Source: Gonapodya sp. JEL0774
Lineage: Eukaryota; Monoblepharomycota; Monoblepharidomycetes; Monoblepharidales; Gonapodyaceae
Direction: 5' to 3'
Assembly: GCA_027604505.1 (NCBI GenBank)
Contig: JADIIX010000040.1
Coordinates: forward strand, 103,955-167,954
Length of the DNA: 64,000 nucleotides
Below are positions 35,096-46,945 of the stretch, one piece after another. The position numbers and the translations under genes were made by a program. Position 1 is the stretch's first letter. The number at the start of each line of letters is the position of its first letter. The notes beneath the pieces were generated by a model. That model did no database searches. It was not told where the DNA came from and worked only from the letters and a program-made list of their open reading frames with translations.

Positions 35096-35679
35096 TGAAC
35101 GTGATTCAGTCACCGCTGACTATTAGTCATTGATATACCTAATTCATTTACATCTCGTCTCGACTCGTTCTCGACAACCGAAATGTTTTTGCTTTTCGAG
35201 TTGAAGAATTGCAGAATGCCCTCCGAGATTTTGTCAACAATAATTGCGTCTGTGTTGGTCCGTCATGAATCCAGAAGCTTTGTTGGAAATCTGAGAGATC
35301 TACTCAACGATTCCACAATCAATGGTCTTGACATCACATTTTTCCCTATCTTGATATGCGATTTGCCGGGGATGGAATGTCATTCTGAAGGCGAATTGCA
35401 CATGGTTGGTTACTCAACAAACCTTCCAGAGATTCAGGAGAATGGTACACTCAAACCAAGTTGCCACAAAATGAAGTGTAAGTTTGCAGGATTACTTTGA
35501 GCTTTCTTTTCCTCTCACCAGAAGTGCTCCCTCTCAAGATTCAGGGGAAGGGTACATTTTTCTATTCAAAAGAAGGAAAACACCCATACAAACAATAAAA
35601 CTATTACTTCAGCTCCTACAATCACCTTGCTCCGCTCCTCTCCCACCTTACCATCTTCAAGCAAGCGCAACAAAGCACC
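35096..35679. other. Intergenic region with a small orphan open frame
   Basis: About 580 bp between the CRT10-like 5' end and the acyltransferase 3' end. A plus-strand open frame of 105 codons (35183-35500, MFLLFELKNCRMPSEILS) ends near a plausible donor (GTAAGT), but I recognise no domain. It could be a small orphan gene or chance. Confidence 0.25.
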
Positions 35680-38600
35680 TCACGCCGATACTTCCTCCCG
35701 TTCTGGGTCAAAAGCGAAAAGCTCTCGATCGCTTCCCTTGGCTGCCGCCTGCTTCTGAATATTCTGAAGGGAGGCCTGGAACACGGACGTCCGTGGTTCA
35801 GTAATCTTGGAAGGCTCGTCTTTGCGGGGGTCCGGTATGCTGGGGGTGGTGGCTTGAACCTCGGAGGGCTTTGTTTGTTCTGAAATAAAGTATCGCAGTT
35901 ATTTCAATGAGGTTTTTGCCGTCAGCATGACAAGAAACTGTGTTGGCTCCCCCAACTTGGATCCACTTACCCGTTCTATGCAAGTTCGCCTGCACCCAAC
36001 GATACGACTAAAGGGGTTACAGTGGTACGAGATGAACCAAAAACTCAACAACAAGAGTATCGGGTTAATGCGGCACTCACTTCTTCCTCGGTCGGGGCCT
36101 TCCCCAGGGCGAGTTGCCCAGAAATAAACTCGTTGTACAGGCTTTCTTCCTTGCTAACCTGTTTGGTCATGTCGTGGTATTATTTGCGGTCAGAATAATA
36201 ATGGTTTAAACGATCCATCTTCATGTTCGCGGAGACAATAAACAAGGAAATGGGTGGAAAACTCACCAATCGGTTCTCGTTGAAGTTTTGGATCACCTTG
36301 GGCCCGCTGTGACACACAAAGGACCACAATTTCAACTTGGCTTCATTCTTTACACGACCACCACGAAAATATAGCCCACACAATTACAGCCTCCGCCGAC
36401 CACAACTCACTTTTGATTTATAATCATGTTGATATCATGTTGGAGCGCGGCCCGTTCGAGACGAAGTTTGTTGGTCGTGTCCCTTTGCAAGAGGGCCAGA
36501 GTGAGGGGGCGGATGGAACGGTAGATCTGCAGGTCGGATCCGGAGCGGAAACATCGACAAGAAACAAATAGATATATATAATAAAAGTGAACGTTTAAAG
36601 CAGGTCATTTACGCGAATTTGCAAGGTGGGAACACCATTTCACGTACCGAGAAAAGCCGCTCCGTCATCAAATAGGTAAAGTACCCGAGTGCAGACAGGG
36701 ACGTGAAGATCAGTGGTGCTGCCGCAAGTCCGGACGACAAGGACAAGTGCCGCTTCAGAACGAGGTACGAAACGATCGCCCCGGTGTCTTTGCTCCACAA
36801 AGAACAAAACGATACAAAAAGGATAGACAATTGATTGTTGGTTCAATATGCTGTGAAGACACTTTCCACACGTCAATCTCTTCACTCACTCAACCCAAGG
36901 TATGTGGGAATGAATGCGCCAGCCACAAGGACCTTCCACGTCGCGATGACGTCTTGTCCCGTAAGCTTCACACTGGACGCCGCCTTCGCCTCTGAGTTAA
37001 ACACATGGGGTCGAAGGTGAGACCCTTTCTATCGGTACTGACCCATGAACAAACCACCGCGCTTGTTACCAGCTCACCTCGTCGCTTTCTCTCACTGACG
37101 ATTCCAATAACCACTCCGACGGGGAGAGTAAGCAACGCGCCCGGGAGGGACAGCGTTGCGAAGAGTCCCAGTTGCGCAAGGCGGTACAGAAGTCGGCCCG
37201 CAACGAAAACTGTCGAGACGGACGTGTCGTTGACCTGATGATCGTGGATCCCAAGTTGCACGAGTTTCTCATTGTAGGCCAGTACGCGTCGCTTGATGTC
37301 GTCGACTTGGGAATCTCTGAAGTTTCTGTACGCCTGCGAAAGTATTGGCGAAATGAATTGTACCATTGGCACCATACAAGACCGAGACATTCGATCACAG
37401 CTCACCGTAATTAATCTTCGAGTGAGCTCAAGATTATCAGAGGCATCAAATTTGCGATTCGCCGGCCGGTATAGTCGACGGATCGTTTGCATCGCCTATG
37501 GAGACGGTTTCTTTCAGATTGTCCCTGCCTCCTTTAAGGACATTCTCATATCTCGGTTGTGACGTAAACGTACCAGAAGGGTCTCATAATCCGGCGCATT
37601 GACTGTCACAGCCTTGAGTCCGTCGTGTACAAGGCCGAGCAAGGTATCACACGCCTTTCTCCTCTCCTCACCGCCCTTTTTATACATTTCGACAAACTCT
37701 GGGGCCACCGAGACGGGTTGTCCGAATTCTAAGACTGCTCTGCTTCGGAACTGATCCCGATTGAAATACGTCAACCCAGTCGGGACAAGCTTCACGTCAA
37801 GGCCCGGTTGCTTGGCCATAGCGCCAAGTGCCATCAGTGTAACTCCGGCTTTGAGGGGAAGAAGCTCCGGTTGATCGTGTGAGCCACCTGCCCAGAATCA
37901 CAGCAAGTCATTCAAAAATGGGGATAATTTTGCCGGTCACGCCCGTTCTACCTTCAGGGAAGATTCCAATTGCGCCTCCACTGATGAGCCGTTCGTGTAC
38001 ACCAGCGAAGACCACATTTTGGTCAAAGTGGGGACTGTTCCACAGAAATGGTGGAGACAATCGATGTCTGCAGGTGAGGGAGAGTCGGGGATGCACCGGC
38101 ACTCACGTCACTCGATAAGCCGAACCTTTGCTCAAGAGCTCCAACGACGCCGGATCACTGAACGCCGTTTTCAGAATCAACTCCGTGTTGGAGATAACTT
38201 TCTCCACTTCTCTTTTGTCCTTGTTTGGTAGGGTGATGACAAAACGGCGTGAAAGTTTGCTGAACTCGGTCCCTACACCACGAAGAGTTAGTGGCGATTG
38301 CGGGTCGACTGAGACTGTGCCTGGGCCCTAAATGTGGTGCTTCAAGCAAAGGCATTGGGACTGAATTCAAATAACGAGGAGCACCTTTCGAACGTAATCC
38401 TGCGGACGTTTGACTGGGATGGTCCCACTCAATCGGGCAATGCGACCCAGATACACTTTGTCAACAGAGCTCTTGGCCATAACGAATCCAATTTTGCGGG
38501 GTGTAAATGTCGTCACGATCCCTCCATCCAGGAACTGGTTTGCGTGTGGTCCACTGATGTTCAGGCAATGAAAAATTATCACACTGGCGATGCTTCGTGA

Positions 38601-38932
38601 TCGTAAAAACTCGGCTTACCACACAAAGATGACAGGTCCATAAGGTGGTACGTTGTGTACTCCGCGAACTGTCACATCTTTAAAGAAAGTTCTCACGACG
38701 AACTCTTGTATTCCCTTGCCCATCATGTAGGGGGTGTCTGTGCCGAAATTCTCCAGAAACTTCGTGAAAGCAATTCCCGCGGTATCTCTGCCCCATGGTA
38801 GACGAGGGAAATCAGAAGTAGTTATGCTTTGGGTCGGATGTGGATCTCGAAGATCCCCTCTCACCCATAGTACGGGTCACTCTCAACTGGATCCCCAAAA
38901 GGGGTAAGTTTCTGCGCTTTTTGGATGCTCAT
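35680..38932 (-). CDS. Glycerol-3-phosphate acyltransferase, SCT1/GPT2 type
   Basis: First step of glycerolipid synthesis: acyl-CoA plus glycerol-3-phosphate gives lysophosphatidate, at the ER membrane. The start at 38932 is MSIQKAQKLTPFGDP. Catalytic blocks are VRGVHNVPPYGPVIFV, CGPHANQFLDGG (H-x4-D), ARLSGTIPVKRPQD and LRGVGTEFSK. They continue ISGGAIGIFPEG|GSHDQPELLPLKAG (FPEG) and ALGAMAKQPGLDVKLVPTGLTYFNRDQFRSRAVLEFG. The long fungal-type C-terminal half follows: NAPDYETLLAMQTIRRLYRP, then membrane segments LLYRLAQLGLFATLSLPGALLTLPVGVVIG and DVIATWKVLVAGAFIPTYLG, LGYFTYLMTERLFSIYRSIRPL, and a hydrophilic tail (EFISGQLALGKAPTEEE...FAFDPEREEVSA) ending at 35680. All motifs are intact. A decayed copy lies at 44741-45857. 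Confidence 0.92.
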
Positions 38933-39094
38933 CCTGGAAGGTTAGTGTCCGATTGATGCTTGGTTGGGAAATTGGCGATGAATGGGAGACACGCGTGGAT
39001 GTGAATATTCTGGGTATCACGAGGCGGGAGGTCCCAAGGGGTCAGCGATAAAATAGTTATATAATGATCTTATTATGCACCGCAAATTTTGTAA

Positions 39095-42000
39095 TTAGGG
39101 CAGTCGAGCAGCAATTTCTTTCAAGTATTCCCCTCCGTTCTCCAAGTATTCTTGACGTGTGACGTAACGTGTCTTGAACTCCTCACTTCGCGCCCACAAA
39201 GCTGCACCCCTCCATGCATCCAGTCGAGGGTCGTTGGCCATCCTTACAACAAGAGGGCTTCCAGCTGTTCGTATTGCTCGCAACTCAATTTCAATCCTGT
39301 CACGAATGCCCGGATAAGACGCGTGAGAGCCTGTAATGAAGACGTCCTTAAAATGGGGCATGGACATCAACTGTTGTAGCACCCAGGTTTTGCTCAAATC
39401 TTCATGTGTTTCAATTGCATACCTGGCACATTTGTAGCCGTTCGGCCTCCGAAAAATTTCGCAAAACGTCTTGCAAGACTTCTATTAATCCGGCAGAGTC
39501 TGAACCACACAAACTCGGCTGAAAAAGTAGCTCCGGTACTCTCCACCGTTCCACGTTCAAGTGCATCTGATGACTTCTCCGTGCGAATTCGGCCTTTTCG
39601 AGCGGGGACGCTTGACCTTCAGGGCCGTGAGTAAGACGCCAAGCAACACTTTGGTGCAAGCGTCGGCCCTCGTCATCCAAGTCCTCTTCCGCAGTTGCCT
39701 CGAAGTCCGGATCGTGAATGGCGAGAAGATCGTCCATCTTTGAGATTTGGATACGGTCGAGTTCTTCATCATCCCCAGAGTCGTCTCGATTCTAACAATT
39801 TTGTTACTTCTGTCTTCAATAAGATCCTACCGCTGTGGTTTCCGTACACAGACTCACCACCTCCCGATAGACACCCCAGTCATCATCATCGGCTCCAAAA
39901 GTGTCATCATCTTTGCCCCTTCGTCGCACACCTCCGTCATCTCGAGCCAGGCCGGCAACCGTGCGAGCACGATTACGGGACGCCTGTGATCTCCGGTCCG
40001 CCAGCTGCGCTCTTTTCTTCTGACGCCCTTTTATGCGGGCAATAACAGCCTTGTCCATGGAAAGGGACACATCAATCAGGTGCCATGGACTTCATTGAAG
40101 ATACAGTGTACCTGCCGCCTTTCTTTCAAGTCTGCAAGCCACTTTGCCGGATCCTGCAATCGCTTTTGTTCATCTTGCTTGGCCAGTTCATCCTTTCAAC
40201 GGGGGGCTGCTTCAATCCAATCACGGTCATTAGCGGACCAGCACAACACACACACCATTCGTTTTTGATGATCCTCTTTCTCCCTCGCCACCTTCATTCG
40301 CATTTCCCAAGCGGCGAGCATTCCCCTTTGTCTCCGCTTTTCCCTTTTTTGGTCTTCGGTGAGCTCCGAGTCGTCCACATTAAGCAAATCGGTTGGTGGC
40401 CGCTTGGGTTCTTCGTGTGGCTCTTCGATTCCCAATGCTCGGTTCTTCGCACGCCTTAAGTCAGCATCGAGTTCAGCGATGGTACGTTCCAGAGCAGCTG
40501 ATTCTGGCGAGACAGGGCGGGGCCGAGGTGTTGTCTGTTCGTCATCCTGTGAGTTCGACATAAATCAATATCACTACTGCCTCGAGTTGAGTAATAGGAG
40601 AGACAAGTACTAACTGGGAAGTCCACATCTTGAGCGGCAGCGGATGCCTTGCGCTGATTCAGTGTCTCCTTAAGGTAGGCAATATGTTCCTCCCTCTCTT
40701 TCAACTGGAGTTTACGAGGAGGCGGTTATTCAAACCATGTTACGCGAGGCCACTGTCATCCAAAGCATCACCTTTTCTTCCCTTTTTTTCGCTGCCATCT
40801 CTGCTAACCTCTTTCCTTGCTCCCGTCTCCGCATATCTCTCTCTTTCAGAGCTTCGGCAGTAAGCTCCTCCTTTCCAACAACATTGTACGGAAACTGAGC
40901 TACAAAGTCCACCGCAGCAAGATTGCTTGGGTCCTCAAGATTCCGAAGAGCGGCGAGGTAGTCTGGGGCGACCACACAGGCGGTGCGTGCGAGGTGAGAC
41001 GCGATTTGGAATGTGGGTTTGGCAGGGTGGTTAGGATACTTTAGCTCAAGTAGCGATTGGAGATATGAGGAAGTTTTGAAGCCTCCAATTGGAATCCTAG
41101 AGAATCAGGTGAAGATAGAGTCAGGCACTCGTTATAAGTGGACGACTCACCGCTTGCTTTGGTTCGCAATAGTTCGCCCGCCAACAATCGGAATCACTGT
41201 TGTACTATGGTTTCCAGAAGAAACAACGAGACCTCCTTTGTCAAAGGAGCCCCCGTTTTGGTGGAAGCTGAACAATGAATCCACTCCAAACGCGACAGCT
41301 GGTGCTTCGTAACACTCAAAAAGAAGCTCTGTAGTGACTGTAAATGCCGAGTGTGAAATTAATAGGAGACTTCGGGATCTCACGAGGGCTTACGTTTTCG
41401 GCTGCTGCGGGGATTGCATAGTGGCTCTGTAAACACTACGGGGTGACGGATTGCTTCTCGTATCCCAAGATTGAAAAAAACATAGTCCAGAACGTGTTCC
41501 TGCATTGAAATAATGGTCAACAATAACTCCTTGCACTCCCTTGGAGACCGACAACGTACAAGAACGTCTGGAGTCGTCACCACATCTGTGTCGAACGCTG
41601 TTCTTGCGACTGCGATCGCATTCCTCTCCGAGTAAATGTCCCTTCCGATGTAGACCGATTGTCTACCGCTTTTGCGATCCCTGAATCTGGAGGCCTGGTT
41701 TTCGAACTGAACTGCCATAAGCAAGTTCAGCCATAGATACACGTGTCGCCGTTCCCCGAACATCCCACTCACGCCTGGGTGCTGCCTCAGAAGACCATCC
41801 TGCTCGGCATTCCCAGGAGCCTGATGAGTGTTGGAAAACCAGTATCAGTTAGCAGAGGAACTTCTCAGTTCCCAATAGGAGGGGTTGAGAAACCCCGAAC
41901 ACTAATAGAGTTGGATCATTTAGGATATGGTATCGGATGTTTTTGATCCGGCAATTGCCGCACGTTAATCATTTCCATGCTCCTGGTGGGCGTCGCTGGG

Positions 42001-42145
42001 TCGCAGGCATACATCCCGCATGCTCACCGTTGTCAATAACAATCGCTTCGTTGGAAGAGTGCTGAGATACCCCTGGCGGGATCACTAAGTGGTATGGGAG
42101 GCAATCATCCGCGTATATCACAGACGAAGGATTGGGCGGATTCAT
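39095..42145 (-). CDS. ARP5: Actin-related protein 5, INO80 remodeler subunit
   Basis: ARP5 pairs with IES6 in the INO80 chromatin remodeler. The start at 42145 is MNPPNPSSVIYADDCLPYHLV. Then come EAIVIDNG|SWECRAGWSSEAAPR (the nucleotide-site strand, formed by joining two exons), VQFENQASRFRDRKSG, SMQEHVLDYVFFNLGI, HPVVFTEPLCNP and TTELLFECYEAPAVAFGVDSLFSFHQN. SGNHSTTVIPIVGG follows. A basic and acidic insertion typical of ARP5 contains ARIKGRQKKRAQLADRR and RRRGKDDDTFGADDDDWGVYRE. The C-terminus has DVFITGSHASYPGIRDRIEIEL, NDPRLDAWRGAALWA and YVTRQEYLENGGEYLKEIAA, ending at 39095. Many short introns. It shares a very short divergent promoter with the CorA gene. Confidence 0.93.
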
Positions 42146-42269
42146 GTGGGACTGATTGCGTGGGAGTGATTGAGCCTGAGTGACAAAGAGAGTGCATGGG
42201 AGTGATTGAGCCTGAGTGCACATGGACTTTCGTGCAAGGAAGGAAGAGGACCACCCCAAACTCGTTGCC
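42146..42269. promoter_or_regulatory. Short divergent promoter with a 22-bp direct repeat
   Basis: Only 124 bp separate the ARP5 and CorA start codons. It contains a perfect direct repeat, TGGGAGTGATTGAGCCTGAG plus TG, at 42161-42182 and 42197-42218 (period 36 bp), and a weaker partial copy just before it. If the CorA start were the upstream ATG at 42216, the second repeat would lie almost entirely before the coding region. Confidence 0.6.
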
Positions 42270-44556
42270 ATGTCCGCGCCCTCTCCTCCTCTTCCAACTG
42301 CTGATCATGATGACATTGCTGGTGACGTTGATGAACATACAGCGCTTCTGGAGAATGGCGAACGGTCTCTTCCTCGACGGCGGGACCCTCGCCAACTTTG
42401 GAAGCGCGCAACGCAGAGTATTGAACGAGACCTTCACGGAAACCAACCGAATCACAATTGGGATGAGCTGATTTCCCGCTTATTTACATCTGAAGAGGAC
42501 CTCTCGCCACAAGAGTCAACTGCTTCATCTCAAATTTTGAAAGACCCAGTTAAACGCTACCTTTTTGCATCTCAGCAAGACGCAAAAAGAAGTCTGGAGA
42601 CTGCTCGCCGTCTGCGTGAGCGCGTCTCTCACGTTCGACCCCGTAGCAACTCCTTGCCATGCAATGACGAGAATTCCCACGGCGACCATCATGGGCCATC
42701 GACGTTTGTTATACAAGGCGCTGATCCGAACTCGAGACATCCCTATTTTGGTGACCTTCCGATTCTGTCTCCAAAACCGTCTTCTTCGTATACCTAAGAC
42801 CTTTCAATCAGATCATAATGACCGATTCCACGATCCCAATTGTGTTGTGTATATCATCGACTACAATTCCGAGCAAATAACGGATTCTATTGTTTCCGGA
42901 CCTGTCAACATAAAACAGCGCCTGTCAGAGGTGTGTTAGTATGGGCTCTCAGCTCATTAGCGCCACGCGCTGACTTGGCTGACCTGCGGAATGCCTTTTG
43001 AACTGCAAGTCTCGACCCGCACACTCTTCCGTTAGATGGATCCATGTCGCCGGGATAGATTGGCCCACTTTACAGGTTGTTAGCTCCGCTTTAAACGTCC
43101 ATCCGTTGGTGGTAGAAGATATCCTGCTAAACAGACGGATTAAAACCAATAACTACACCGATCGTGAGTGCAGATTCGACAAGTAGCGATGCTTGGGGCC
43201 CAGTAACGGCCCACTTTTGCACTCCGAATACAGAACTTTTCGCTTCGATCACGTTTGTCACCGCCGCCCCACTTTCACTTCTCCCACCGCCTACCAAGTC
43301 TCGCACGTCTGTTTCTTCCCTCCCTGACCGAAACATTCCAGCTGCAGGCACTGCTTCGTGGTTGTCTCAATTTTCCATCGGTTCTTCCATTCACACCACC
43401 CAATCCCACCACCGTAAGCATGCCTTGCCCCTCCCTTCGCGAACGTCTGAAGTAGCAGAGCTTGAATCGACCGCTAAGGACTTGGAGAAGGGGTCTACGC
43501 TCCAAGGACTTGCGAAGGCAGAAGATCTTACTGTCGTTGTCGAGCAGGTTTCATTTGTGCTTATGGAGGGTGGCATTCTCCTTACTGTGTGTCCAACGCG
43601 GGCATCGAGGCTTCTCTTCCCCGCTCTTTCGGCTTCCCTCCATGTCAAACAGTTGCTGCGACGCTCGTCCATGGACGCTGCCTTTCTGATGAATTCAATC
43701 ATGCACGAGTGCATAGATAGCTGTGGTCTGGTACTCGCACTTTACGGAAGTCACGTGAAAAGTTTAGGTTGGTGTGTGTGTGTGTCCGTCACACGTCCCG
43801 GAAGTTGTTTTGACAATATTGGTGAATCCCAGAGAGTTCTGTGTTCTCATCTCCTAAAACTGAGCTCACACAAACACTGCACCTTCTCACAAGAGAGCTT
43901 TCGTTACTCAAGCGGTTATTCCGTTCTCACGGAGTAGTTTTGGCTTCACTTGTCGCTCAAAGTGACAAAAAAATTAATGGAGAGAGCTGGGTGACACCGC
44001 TCACTTCCACATACTTCAACGATGTCGCAGACGATGTATCTTCTGGTATCGAGGAAGTGGAAGAGCTAGAGCGCGTTTGTTCTGGACTTGTCGATTTAAT
44101 ATTCAATCTGGTCTCTTTCAAGCAAAACACCGCAATGTCGGCTCTCACGATTGTATCACTATTCTTTTTGCCAATGACATTTGTCGCGGGAAGTACGTAT
44201 ATTAATGTTACAATTAACGGAGAAAGGCTGCTGATCGACTGCCCTTATCGCCCCTCTTTTTTATCTAGTCTGTAAGTTGGTGACCATTTTCATGGTGCTT
44301 TGTACACTGTTGCCTGACAGATATTCTGTTCACCTAGACGGAATGAACTTTCAAGGCGACAAGACTGGCAGCGGGGGCATCCCCGAACTCACCTGGTCAA
44401 ATGGTTACATGTTTGTGAGTTCCATAGATCGTTCAATGGCTGAGCGTTTATTGTTCAACTTCGCATTGGGCGCAGTTCTGGAGTTTGATTGGAGGTGTTG
44501 TGTGCTTCAACGTCCTACTGCTGGTGGTTTTTAGGAAATCACTATTCGTTGGATAG
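42270..44556 (+). CDS. CorA-type magnesium channel/transporter
   Basis: CorA-family (GMN motif) Mg2+ channel. A long hydrophilic N-terminus starts MSAPSPPLPT (42270; upstream in-frame ATGs from 42216). The cytosolic alpha/beta domain carries VRWIHVAGIDWPTLQVVSSA, LNVHPLVVEDIL, IKTNNYTDQLFASITF and EQVSFVLMEGGILLTVCP. It continues with helices (MDAAFLMNSIMHECIDSCGLVL, ELERVCSGLVDLIFNLVSFKQNT). TM1 is SALTIVSLFFLPMTFVAG, followed by I-Y-G-M-N-F, which is obtained only if a 3-nt exon is used. Then ELTWSNGYMF|FWSLIGGVVCFNVLLLVVF (TM2, just after an intron) and the tail RKSLFVG, ending at 44556. The GMN loop between the two membrane segments is the selectivity element of the family. Confidence 0.93.
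44269..44271 (+). other. Predicted 3-nt microexon in the CorA gene
   Basis: The exon encoding MTFVAG ends at 44192 with one spare base, A, before GTACGT. A pyrimidine-rich acceptor (TTTTTTATCTAG) ends at 44268, then TCT, then the donor GTAAGTTGG. The next exon starts at 44338 after CACCTAG with AC-GGA-ATG-AAC. Joining A-TC and T-AC gives Ile-Tyr and the canonical V-A-G-I-Y-G-M-N-F. The introns are 76 and 66 nt. Skipping it gives V-A-G-N-G-M-N-F, still in frame. Confidence 0.7.
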
Positions 44557-44740
44557 TTTACTCTTCCCCAAAACAAAGATGCAGAAAGACATTTATTTCT
44601 TCTTCGTTGAATGGAACTTTGTCTGGTACACTAGTAACCGTTGCTCAAGGGTTCGGGTTGAACAGGAAAATTTCTTGTCAGATGGTCCTTGAGTGAACTT
44701 TGGTACCTCCGCTGCGACTGCTCCTCGACAGGAATCTGTC

Positions 44741-45857
44741 TTATGCATTTGAGCCCACTGGTAGCTCTGTGAGAGAGAGGTCATCGAGTTGGAGGTTCTC
44801 CGCAGGGTCGAGGCGGCGGTTTACCGGGCGGTAGAGGCGACGGATTGTTTGAATCTTTATTAGAGTCTCGTAGTCTGGTGCATTGATCGTGACAGCCTAC
44901 CAGATCCTCGCGTCAGGAGGTAACGACAAGAGACACCTCCTACATGGCATGAACCTTCAAACTATCATAGATCATACCAGCAGCTTCTCGCTTACCATTT
45001 TTCGTTCGTTTCCTCCACACTTGTATTGCTCCACCAGTTTTTCAGAACCGTGAAAGCCGGACCGAACTCGAGTAATGCTGTGGTCCGGAATGAGTCATGA
45101 TTGAAGTATGTTTAACCTCGTTGGTACAAGCTTGACGTCTAGATACGAGTGTTCTGCCATGGCACCAAGAGCCATCAATGTGACACCAGCTTTGAGAGGG
45201 ATGAGTTGAGCTTGATCGTGCGATCCACCTTCGGGGAAAATGCCCAAGGCCCCTCCTTGGAACAGATGAGCACGAGGAGCTGCAAAGACGAGGGCTCGAT
45301 CTATCTGAGGACTTGTAAACACAACAAGTTATCCGGGAGAGAGCAAACATAGAGATGAGATACATGAGGGGACTTGAACAGAAGAATCTTTTACGAACGT
45401 AATTTTAAAAGTCGTCCCCGTTGCGAGAAGGTCATATGACTCGGAATCTCGAAATGGCCCTTTCAATGAAGCTTCTGTATCGCTCACAACGAACGTCAAC
45501 TTCGGCGCTGTCAGTGTTTCCGAGTGTAACCAGACACCTCGGTGCGAGCTGCGTCTTGAAAATGGTACCTCGCCCATGCAAGGTTGTGGGTTGTCCCGAT
45601 GCAGCAAAGAGGATTCCTTGCCCTCTTTTCACACAATCTTGATGGCGTTTTACTGGAATTACACCTGTCAGTCTGGCGAGGACTCCCAGATAAACTTTAT
45701 CCAAAGAAGCTTTCGCGGCAATGAGACCAATTCTCCTGGGAGACTTCGCGACAAGAAGCAATGCGTCCATGAATTGATTGCCGTGAGGGCCACAAAAGAA
45801 GATCACTGGACCCCAAGGTGGTATGTGTCGAACTCCGCGTACAGTGGTTGTTGCCAA
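44741..45857 (-). pseudogene. Decayed, truncated copy of the glycerol-3-phosphate acyltransferase
   Basis: Clear relative of the gene at 35680-38932. VRGVRHIPPWGPVIFFCGPHGNQFMD (H-x4-D), ARLTGVIPVKRHQD, LHGRGTIFKTQ, LFQGGALGIFPEGGSHDQAQLIPLKAG and ALGAMAEHSYLDVKLVPT are all kept. Soon after, one extra base near 45111 breaks the frame (LTYFN..FRTTALLEFG resumes in another frame). A second shift lies near 45052 and probably a third follows. The remnant NAPDYETL..QTIRRLYRPVNRR continues without the intron that the intact gene has at this point, then ends at LPVGSNA (44741). The N-terminal exon and the whole membrane-containing C-terminal half are missing. Most likely a pseudogene; a shortened expressed protein cannot be excluded. 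Confidence 0.8.
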
Positions 45858-46945
45858 TGAGGGTGAATGTCAGTCTCACAATGATCGGTAGAGATGACAA
45901 ATATGCAATAAAACTGTAGAAATGATTAAAACTCCTGGTATTGTGTGAACTGAATGCGCCTTAGCACTGCGTCTCCTTCGCACTTATTCTGGAAAGAATT
46001 TGCAATAGTTATCTAGAATCTGGTAATAAGGTTAAGTATACCATGATCGAACGGCCACCCAAAAACTGAATTCTGTTTCACTCATTTATTTTCAATTCCC
46101 CATGCTTTCCCCCAAAATGAGTAAATAGTGCAAAAGAACATGTCGAAATTCCAAAATATTTCGTTTTCGATGTTGAGGGTCAAAGGTGATGGCTCGGGCA
46201 CCGCCTCTCCCTTCAAACCCCAAGTATGAGCACCGTCGTCGCTTATCGCGACCGCTCGGGTACCGATTTGCTTCCGACATTTCGGAATTCTTCGCTTGGA
46301 GAGGCCTTGCTTGTTTCCGAATTTTTCAATTGGATCGGGCTGCTCTCTGCGTGTGGAGTAGTATGCTAGCACCCTCTAGTGGCCAAGTATCTGCGCATCC
46401 GTAGATACACGGAGCTGGTACAGCTCTCCACACGTTGCAGAGAGGGAGATCGGACCTGGTCAGTTTTGTGTTGATTTTCGTTGCACTTCGCACACATTAT
46501 TTTCTCGCTTAATCTTTTTCTCGATTTTCGCACAGAAAACGGAAGTTTACACGATAAATAAATGAAATGGAATCCGCAATAATGTTGAAAAGCTGTTGGC
46601 CGTTTGACCATGGGTTAGTTAAGCAAGTTAATTAGTATTTTGTGGGATTTTGTCCAGAGCTGAAAACATGTTTATGACTTATAGGTTCACACGTTGTTGT
46701 TTGTTTCTACTCGCAGTTTGAAGCGATTTTACTCCATAGCAGAAGGATGTCCGCTCTTACGCCCAATGGTTCTTCCCCCCTTTTCCTTCCCCCTTACGAC
46801 CCCTTCACCCTCTTCTGGCATTTCGGTGTTTTGGGGCGTTTTGATTTTTAGATGCTCTGGTGTTGCTGCTTCCCCCCACACAAATTTTAGGACAAGTGGC
46901 CAGTGCTCTTGTGATAGCAAGGAGATCAAGCTTCGGCACAACACA
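45858..46945. other. Long intergenic region between pseudogene and NDUFA9
   Basis: About 1.1 kb. I see no protein-like frame, RNA gene or repeat. Some of the left side may be eroded 5' sequence of the acyltransferase copy, but no matching residues could be found. The right end holds the NDUFA9 promoter. Confidence 0.4.
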
